From Trichobilharzia szidati (taxonomy: Eukaryota > Platyhelminthes > Trematoda > Strigeidida > Schistosomatidae), in contig OX235272.1 of the NCBI GenBank assembly GCA_944472155.2, positions 100,508,020 to 100,572,019 on the forward strand: a DNA stretch of 64,000 bases, in the 5' to 3' direction. This document shows positions 56,786-64,000 of the stretch, one piece after another. Positions within the stretch are counted from its first letter, which is position 1. Each line of letters opens with the position of its first letter. The notes under the pieces were generated by a model that had not been told where the DNA came from, made no database searches, and saw only the letters and a list, made by a program, of their open reading frames with translations. The position numbers were made by a program, and so were the translations under genes.

Positions 56786-58159
56786 GGATTGCATGTAGGT
56801 TCATTAAATTTCTCAAAAGTTTCTTTTGGACAAATTTTTATCTTATCTGAAATGGTTGACAGTGAACACTAATTAAAGCGATATAAAAAAGCAGCACAAT
56901 TGAGCATTATTCATGAGTTTTCATATAAAATTATGAATTTGTCTAAATTGGTAATACTGTGGAAGAAAGCATTAACGGTGGGACGTAAACAGCTGAAAGT
57001 TATGAATTCCATAGTGTATATCAAGCCTAGTCTAAACGTACCGTTATTTTCAACTGTGTATAAGAGTGATCCCTGTTTTCGAAATGTTGGTATTTTTCGT
57101 AGGGTATTCAGCTGATGCTCTTATCATGTTAGATTCAGCAAACGCTCATGTTATGTTATTCGTTAGGTGACTAGAAAACCACACAAACAAATATTTACAT
57201 GTATGAATGCGTCTTCACTGAACTATACCAACGCTTACTTCATCATGAATCAAAAGTTTGTCTTCACAGAGTACAGTTATCATCTCCACAGCAATGAGTG
57301 ACATCAAAATGTACTACATATCGCTCATATTCTAAGTAGACTACGCATTTTCGCAATAAGGGAAACTGATTCACAAAAGAGGCCCTTTGCATATACATAC
57401 TTCCTGGAAAGCATAGCTGCATCCTTGATGACATCAGTATTATATCTTCAGATCACTTGTTTGTCAACCTGAAACTAATTAATTTAGTAAGGTGTAATCT
57501 ATTTTTATTCTTCTGAAATTGTCATCTTTGTTGTTTTCGTCTTATTAAAGAGAACAGTTGATTTTGTTAGAAGTTAAGCACGAGAATAAGTAAACACAGA
57601 AAATTTGACGTCAGACCCATCTGTCGTCTTTTTTGTCCTATTGTCATCGCTATCAATTTCTAAACAGGTTTTCTTAAAAGTATGTAAAATAAATGAAGCT
57701 ATTCTAGTTTATTGCTTCTGCCAGCAACGTCTGTTTATTATTCACTTGGGGATAGGATGGGTTTCATGGAAAGATAAGCAAATGAGTTAGTTATTCTTTT
57801 TATGATCTATCGCTTATCAGCAGTGATGATGTCACTGGTGTTGCCTACACTGACTAACCGATGATTAGTTGGTGATTTCGTAAATGTTTTATTTCTGTTG
57901 TTGTTGTTGTGAGATAAAATTTCTTTCCTTCTAATAAAAGAGCGACATTAGAATGCGACATTCTGCATGATGATTTAATCAACCTACTTAGCTGTTAATC
58001 AGTATTACCTAAAGTGAAGGATATACTGTGCAGTAAAGGAAAGCTTATAAGAATTCACATTATTGTATTCCCTAATAGTGCCATTTACATTTTATAACAA
58101 TAAAATTCAGAGTGTGCTGGAAGTTATTCAATTCAGTTTTAGATTTTTCCGTCGATAAA
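56786..58159. other. Noncoding stretch
   Basis: No supported gene; a short TTG repeat lies near 57,895-57,910. Confidence 0.4.
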
Positions 58160-58385
58160 GTGGACCATCAGCTGCACGGTCTCAGGTTGACATATCGGCT
58201 CCTTGTGGTAACGTCTCTGACCGACTGCAGGCGGCACTATGTGACATGGGTTCGAATCTCAGAAGGGTATGAGTTCCTCCCTTCAACGCAGCAAATACAC
58301 CTTGGTGACTGATGGGTGCCAGTTAGCATGAAACTTAGGTGGAGAGAGGCTTCCTGTGGCCGAAAGCCTCCAACCATTTAATATC
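58160..58385 (+). mobile_element. SINE-2, copy with tRNA-like head
   Basis: Box B GGGTTCGAATCTC is well kept (about 58,249-58,261). The body GGTGCCAGTTAGCATGAAAC and AGGCTTCCTGTGGCCGAAAG match the copies at 34,640 and in the duplication arms. Confidence 0.68.
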
Positions 58386-60419
58386 AACAAATGAATACAA
58401 TTCATATTTGCATAACGGTGATAATTACAACACCTCATTTTTCTCTGCAGTCTGCCTGTTTGAATTCTTGGGCTAATTGTATCGCCATCCAAAAACAGTG
58501 TTTCTTATATTCTCGAATTCTAAATGTTTAAACCGTTTAGAAATGTCTTTCAGTCTCAAAATGTTTTGTCGCACATCTCTAATTAGCCTTCAAAACTAGC
58601 GGTATTCATGTCTCGAAAAGGAAGCAGAATTATCATGAAGGATTAGTCCAAACTTCAGGTGGTGAAGCATTGAGTCACATGATAAACTATAGATTGCATA
58701 GGCTTGTAGAGTAAAAAAACGACTTAGAAAATAAGTGTCTCACTAAAACAATCCCAAAACACATTGCTTACCATCTAGGATACCATTACTGTGAATTGAG
58801 TATAACTCAATGGAGCTGTAAATGAATGTGAACATTGAACAATGGTTCATTGACCTTGGTAGCCATTGGCGGGCGGCTCGAAGGCGTGAATGATTCAGTC
58901 GTGTACAAGTTGGAAGAAGACGAAGAATACGGCTAAAAGTACAATACATTCCTTGTAAAACATTTGTTCATAGATTTGTAATGGTACCGAATTTAACTGC
59001 CGAAGAATATAATTTCTAATTAGTCCATGTGTTTTGGAGTTAAAGTCGATAATCGCTCCTAGTAATTATCGATTCAGAGAATCTTCGCAAATAATAAGAA
59101 CTCAGGGTTAATTTCTTTGACAGGAGCTGTGGTGGAATTTGTTGGTGGTATGTATCACGCAGTTTTACTCACAAGATATTCGCCGGCTACTGTAACACTG
59201 GAAACCAGTAAGCGAATATCAGCTATTCCATGGTTGAGCAGCGATGAAAAACTTCACTTGTGTCCATTCCTCTAACATATCAGATAAAACTGTGCTTAGC
59301 AGTAGTATTCCATGACAGCAGTCATGTTGGTTGGTCCATTGCCGATTAGAAAGTAAAGTATTCACTTCCACCTTTATCAACATGTCAGTCTCTAAGCTTA
59401 CTTTTGTACTATTTATTTAGTATTCATAATGAACAACGTTTCGATGAGCACAGGTGGCAATACAGTGAGTCAATAAATGTCACACTGTAACTCAAAAATG
59501 ATCTAATCTTCAAACCGTTTGATGTTTACTTATCCGCAGTATTCTTATTCCTATTCATGCGCTTTTAAGATATTGACAAAGAAGACTATCAATTTTAAAA
59601 TAATGGCGTTAGTATTCACCTGTTGCCACTGGTTACTTCGAATTACTTGCTGTTATTCATCAGTATTCAGTGACATCACTTTATGACTCGATTGTCGGTC
59701 AGTTGCAGCTGATAGAATAAATTCAAAATGCCTCAATCTTGATTGATCGATTATTCATATTTCAGTGTTTTTATAAACTTCCTAATTTAGGTTTCAGAAG
59801 TGAAAAGAGCTGAACGTTCTTCAAATTAAAAATTCACGAAATCTGTTTTAGGCATGTCAGAAGAGCATATTGTCCATCTTTTTTGATCCTGTATTATTTT
59901 TAGTCACGATATCTGACAAAAGGAGAAAGTAAACGAATAGGAATCTCTTCTCTTTTTCCTGTCTTCAAATAATAAAAGATTTCAGAATGTGCTCACCTGC
60001 CACAAACAACAGGAATCACAAGTTCATATTCAACCAAACGGTTAGGTGAATTTCAGTAGGCTTTATTAACTAAGTATAAGGAGGTAAATAGGTCAGATGA
60101 TGTAAAGTAGTGAACTGGTTTATTGTAATACGATTTCATTATTTTGCCTCAGTTTTTCATTGCATTTCAAAGGACAACTAGGAAGAGAGAGAGAGGTATT
60201 TGATAGAGCGCTTGATAAATAATTGAAAGCACGATGTGATGAGAATGATTTCTCGACGAAATTTAATTCATTTCATCTATCCTTTCAGTGTTTTAGTAAG
60301 ACGTGTTTTAAGTGGAGTTTGAGGTCATCTATTGTTTAGGCGTATGTGAACTTAACGTACCTGACGGCTATTTAAAATATGAATACGCTCAAACCAATGA
60401 TAGGCAGTCAGAAGTCATT
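58386..60419. other. Noncoding stretch with one GC-richer patch
   Basis: The patch at about 58,855-58,930 (GCCATTGGCGGGCGGCTCG) stands out from the AT-rich background but is not recognised. Nothing else is supported. Confidence 0.4.
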
Positions 60420-60800
60420 ATTCTCACTGTCATCTATCGTCGATCTTTAAAGTTGGTTATACTCTGAATAAGCATCCTGCTGATGTTGCCTCTAACTCCG
60501 GTCATAAATTTATGTGCACCTGCTGCAGTAAGTACACTGGAAGCACAGAAATAAGGTCTTCTATCCTGTTTTCAGAGCATATTCCGAGAAACCTATACTT
60601 AGAAGGAAGCAGATATTTACAAAGTGAAATTACCAGACACCTTGTGGATATGCGTCATTTCATTGACATTTCTAAATCCTTCAAAATATTAAACATACAA
60701 AGGACAGCGAATATACTACGATTTACTGCTGAAGCAATTGCAATCAAACGTCTCAGATCAAACAAATGCGCACAGAAAGAGAGAGAGAGAGTGTAGTCAA
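60420..60800 (+). pseudogene. PLE-12: GIY-YIG domain fragment
   Basis: The frame from about 60,505 gives MCTCCSKYTGSTEIRSS, an eroded Cys-rich lead and YIG (YTG). An insertion of helix-like sequence, ITRHLVDMRHFIDISKSFKIL and AEAIAIKRLRSNKCAQK follow. A linker is readable just upstream. No RT motif and no recognisable terminal module are present. It resembles the endonuclease of PLE-9 more than that of PLE-1. Confidence 0.7.
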
Positions 60801-61785
60801 TCTCTCACTCACTTGATAATCATATCACTTTCATTACACTGATTAGTCGTACACACTAGTGAGCTCAGCTCACTAAGCAAGTTTTCAATTTGGTGAACTT
60901 TAACCTTCTTGAGTTACCAAGTTGGCGTACAAGCTAACACTGTTCATTAGATTTTTCTGTTTTCTGTCTTCTCTCATCCCTCCTATTGTTTTTCTTTCAT
61001 AATTTCATAGCATGTAAATTGATGGTGACTCATACTAAAAGTTGTAGTTGCCCTTTTCATTTCAACAGCTATATAACATTTGGTTGAACCGAAGGAAATG
61101 ATTAAGTTTTAACAGAACATTCAAATTTTCTGTAAGGAACATTAAAAACTGTCGGTGTTTATCGTGTGTTAAGCATATGTAAGAGTTCTGATTTATGTTT
61201 GGCACTTTACTATTGACGAACATGGCAGAAGATGCTTTCTTATCTTTTATCATAATATGATTCATCAGAGGGTCAATGAGAAGTTAAGTGACAACTTCTT
61301 CCATATTAGATTAGACTGTGTAGAGAAAACTGTTGGCCTCGAAACCTGGAATCTTAACTGTGTTAGGAAAAGTAAACTAATGTTTTAGTGTCAGTCTAGG
61401 ACAATCCAGAAGATACACATAAAGATGCTGACGATCTTTGACTTCATCTGCCTTACACATAGATAAGTTAGAACACTGGAAACTACTAATTTAGGTGTTG
61501 TATTAGAAAGCCGGTCGCTTATCAATCAGTTTCTTGACTGTCATATGATGCGACATTGTCTATTAATCATCCACAATCAACTGAAATTAAAAATCACAGT
61601 CATCAAAGCAATTGGGAGTATGTGATTGAAAATTTCGAGGGATAAAAGCATGAATGGATGTAAAAAATAAGGAAGGCAAAATAGTTCAAGCCTCGGTAAA
61701 TTTAAAATTGTGACAAAATGGATAATTCAAATTATTCAACAATTTTATTCATCATTACACAACTGAATACAACAGGTAACTTACA
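60801..61785. other. Noncoding stretch
   Basis: A short GA run at 60,778-60,790 borders it; nothing else is recognised. Confidence 0.4.
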
Positions 61786-62207
61786 TTTATTGCAAGAACA
61801 ACAGTGATTTGTGCAGAATACAAGATGGTACCATCATTGCTTATTTCGTCGGATTCTTATTCCCTGCCTGCTTGCTTACAGCCTGAACAAATTGCTTTTA
61901 AGTTCATGTACACAACAATTCTTAACATTCTTGCACATTTTACATGATATCAGTTGACTGGAGGTTGTGGACTTAGTGAACAGTGCTGAGAAAATTACGC
62001 CTGTGTAGTTTCTACACAGAGAGTTGAAGTTTAAGCAAAGTAATTGTGTGCATGCATATAATGGTAAAGGAGTTGCGTAACGAAGACGAGAGATGAGTAA
62101 GATCATGAGTTACTTACAAATTGGGCGACAATGTACTGAGTTCAACTCAAATCATGGAAACAGCAGGCACTATATGAATGTGAGTGGGTTGAGGTTGAAG
62201 GCATAGA

Positions 62208-62690
62208 TTACACAACCAAACGGAAGAGAGATACAGTTATGAGGCAGAGCAAGGAAAGACTGATGTTCACTGCTCCTTTATGAATTCGCAAATTGGGTTT
62301 CAGGTGTTTGATAGTGATTGCTTTGGCAATCTTGAGGAGAATCGAGCTCCTTTGTCTATTGATAATTTGAAAGGAATTCGAGATTTTCACTTCATAACAC
62401 ATTTCAAGGAGATGGCTGGTAATGGCACTGTTGTAAGCACTTGTTCACTTTTAACGTAGGTTTCTCAGTTCATGTTCAGAAATTCGGAGGTGTGCCCTCC
62501 TTTCTGTCCTTCCAATGCAGCTGCTCCCGGAGATACACGTAAATTTGTATGTGCAGTTGTAGTGAACATGAGAAAGGTATCTGTTGACTTTTGACTGCAC
62601 CAAAGAGCATGTTGTTCGATGGACGGGAACCAACTTAGCTGCAGGATAGGCTCTGGCTACTGACATACTAAATCGTCTGTTTGACGTTTA
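62208..62690 (-). pseudogene. PLE-9 GIY-YIG pseudogene, minus-strand half
   Basis: Two overlapping frames give an eroded linker, the Cys-rich CTYKFTCISGSSCIGRT (Cys for Tyr in YIG), RAHLRISEHELR and, after a frameshift near 62,450, SNSFQIINRQRSS, AKAITIKHLKPNLRIHK. It ends near 62,260. Confidence 0.75.
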
Positions 62691-62779
62691 AGCCTTCACA
62701 TCTTCGGTAACTGTATACTGAGTTCAACTCAAATCATAGAAACCAGAGACATGTTTATGTACTGAAAAGCTTACGACTC

Positions 62780-62985
62780 AAGGGAACAAACACTTACAAT
62801 ATTACCATTAACAGGCATCGGCTTGACACAGGTCATGAGGTGGAAATCCCAAAATCTTTTAATATTACAAGCACACAAAAAGCTCAATTCTCCTAAAGTT
62901 TGCAGAAAAGATCTCTATCAAACGCATGAAACCTTATCTATGTGTTCAGAAAGAAGGAGTTGTCAGTCTTTGATTACCCCACCTG
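62780..62985 (+). pseudogene. PLE-9 GIY-YIG pseudogene, plus-strand half
   Basis: Encodes only the distal part of the domain (RHRLDTGHEVEIPKSFNI, then a stop, and LIYVFRKKELSVF). It is the inverted partner of the C-terminal part of 62,208-62,690, but the two have diverged well beyond the UTR arms. Confidence 0.6.
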
Positions 62986-63467
62986 GTAAATGAGTGTCTT
63001 CACTGTCTCTCCCTTCCATTTGATGAGGTAATCTGTGGCTTTAACCTCATCCACCCTCCCACTTTGATATGGCGTAATTTTGCTTGTCACTTTTTTCTAT
63101 GAATTGAAATGAACTCAGTACATTGTCACCCAGTTTGTAAGTAACTCATGATCTTACTCATCTCTCGTCTTCGTTACGCAACTCCTTTACCATTATATGC
63201 ATGCACACAATTACTTTGCTTAAACTTCAACTCTCTGTGTAGAAACTACACAGGCGTAATTTTCTCAGCACTGTTCACTAAGTCCACAACTCCAGTCAAC
63301 TGACATCACGTGAAATGTGCAAGAATGTTAAGAATTGTTGTGTACATGAACTTAAAAATAATTTGTTCAGGCTGTAAGCAAGCAGGCAGGGAATAAGAAT
63401 CCGATGAAATAAGCAATGATGGTACCATCTTGTATTCTGCACAAACCACTGTTGTTCTTGCTTTATT

Positions 63468-64000
63468 CAAACTCATAAAGGGGAATAACTGTCTGAGGTT
63501 ATGTTAAATGTGTAATTCGATATTGTAATTTAAAACACAACGATCTCCCAGCATGAATATACCCATATTCGATTATTTTTGTTGTTAGACATTTTAGGGG
63601 AACAGACAAATGGTCCCGGTTATCTTTTACTTATTTTCTATGCTCAGTCCTTATTTAATAGTTTGATTGTAGAGACAAATCAAAGTCAAATGAGTTTGTG
63701 TATATGAACCGATCAAAATCTCAGGTGATCTAGACAACTTATTTCAACTTCAGATGCCAGCCAGTGATTAACAGGGTGTTTACCTGCAAGATTATGTGGT
63801 CGAATAGAGATTCGCTCAACTTTTGAGAAGAAATTAGCTGTTTTGTTATTATTGTAAAGACAGAAGATAAGGCAAGTGGTAACAGACTTTTAATTAAGGA
63901 AAACAGCATCATATTTATGCTTTCTTAATCACGTTAGAAGTTGGCTGGGTCAGCGGACAATAACTTATTCTGATTAGTAGCGACTGACTGAAAGTTAATC
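63468..64000. other. Noncoding stretch
   Basis: Nothing recognised. Confidence 0.4.

Larger units (their letters stand above)
61792..63461. mobile_element. PLE-9, palindromic Penelope-like foldback element
   Basis: Arms of about 357 bp (61,792-62,150 and 63,105-63,461) are inverted copies beginning GCAAGAACAACAG. The ends are flanked directly by TTTATT on both sides (61,786-61,791 and 63,462-63,467). Inside, a minus-strand GIY-YIG piece (62,690-62,208) faces a plus-strand piece (62,780-62,985), so the whole element is nearly symmetrical about 62,700. A direct repeat CTGAGTTCAACTCAAATCAT occurs at about 62,135 and 62,718. Confidence 0.82.

Noticed and set aside
1..64000. CRISPR array, phage or bacterial operon
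   Set aside because: No spaced short direct repeats, no ribosome-binding-site/operon structure; content is metazoan retroelements.

Overview
This is repeat-rich, AT-rich eukaryotic DNA. It is most likely from a digenean blood fluke (Schistosoma or a close relative such as Trichobilharzia). The basis is the repeat community: hammerhead-bearing tRNA-derived SINEs of the S-mansoni alpha type, RTE-clade elements related to SR2, CR1/Jockey-type elements, Ty3/gypsy pol, and very many Penelope-like elements (PLEs) with GIY-YIG endonuclease. The species cannot be fixed from the window. I see no bacterial operons, CRISPR arrays or rRNA, and no intact tRNA gene. The only candidate host coding sequence is a possible terminal exon at 579-1163.

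Layout. 0-9 kb: candidate exon, a tRNA-like SINE, two head-to-head hammerhead SINEs, and a minus-strand CR1/Jockey-like element (about 3.87-7.48 kb) split by an RTE fragment. 9-13.7 kb: three PLEs nested inside one another, each with inverted arms, running into an assembly gap (13,680-14,171). 14.2-16.2 kb: decayed gypsy pol, minus strand. 16.8-22.3 kb: PLE remains, a 390-bp composite tRNA/RTE-tailed retroposon with 13-bp target-site duplications, and a 106-bp hairpin. 22.8-34.1 kb: a large inverted duplication (two 3,695-bp arms, no net length difference) around a 3.8-kb spacer that holds a PLE reverse transcriptase. 34.4-37 kb: second SINE family, a perfect 110-bp palindrome and an RTE copy with a SINE inside it. 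39-45.5 kb: PLE fragment, a nearly full-length CR1/Jockey-like element (ORF2 broken by one frameshift and three stops) and another PLE. 46.6-48 kb: PLE with a nested RTE fragment. 50.7-56.8 kb: PLE ends, SINEs, a fourth foldback PLE and RTE fragments. 60.4-63.5 kb: two PLE remnants, the second a foldback with 6-bp target-site duplications.

The most notable theme is that PLEs of several subfamilies share one compact foldback design: an inverted copy of the element's own 3' end, a 5'-truncated RT/GIY-YIG core, then the 3' end itself. In two of these subfamilies the outer end of the arm carries a hammerhead-like RNA module, followed on one side only by a 25-40 nt extension. A second, unrelated hammerhead sits in the tRNA-derived SINE. 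The elements have repeatedly inserted into each other, so their relative ages can be read from intact target-site duplications.
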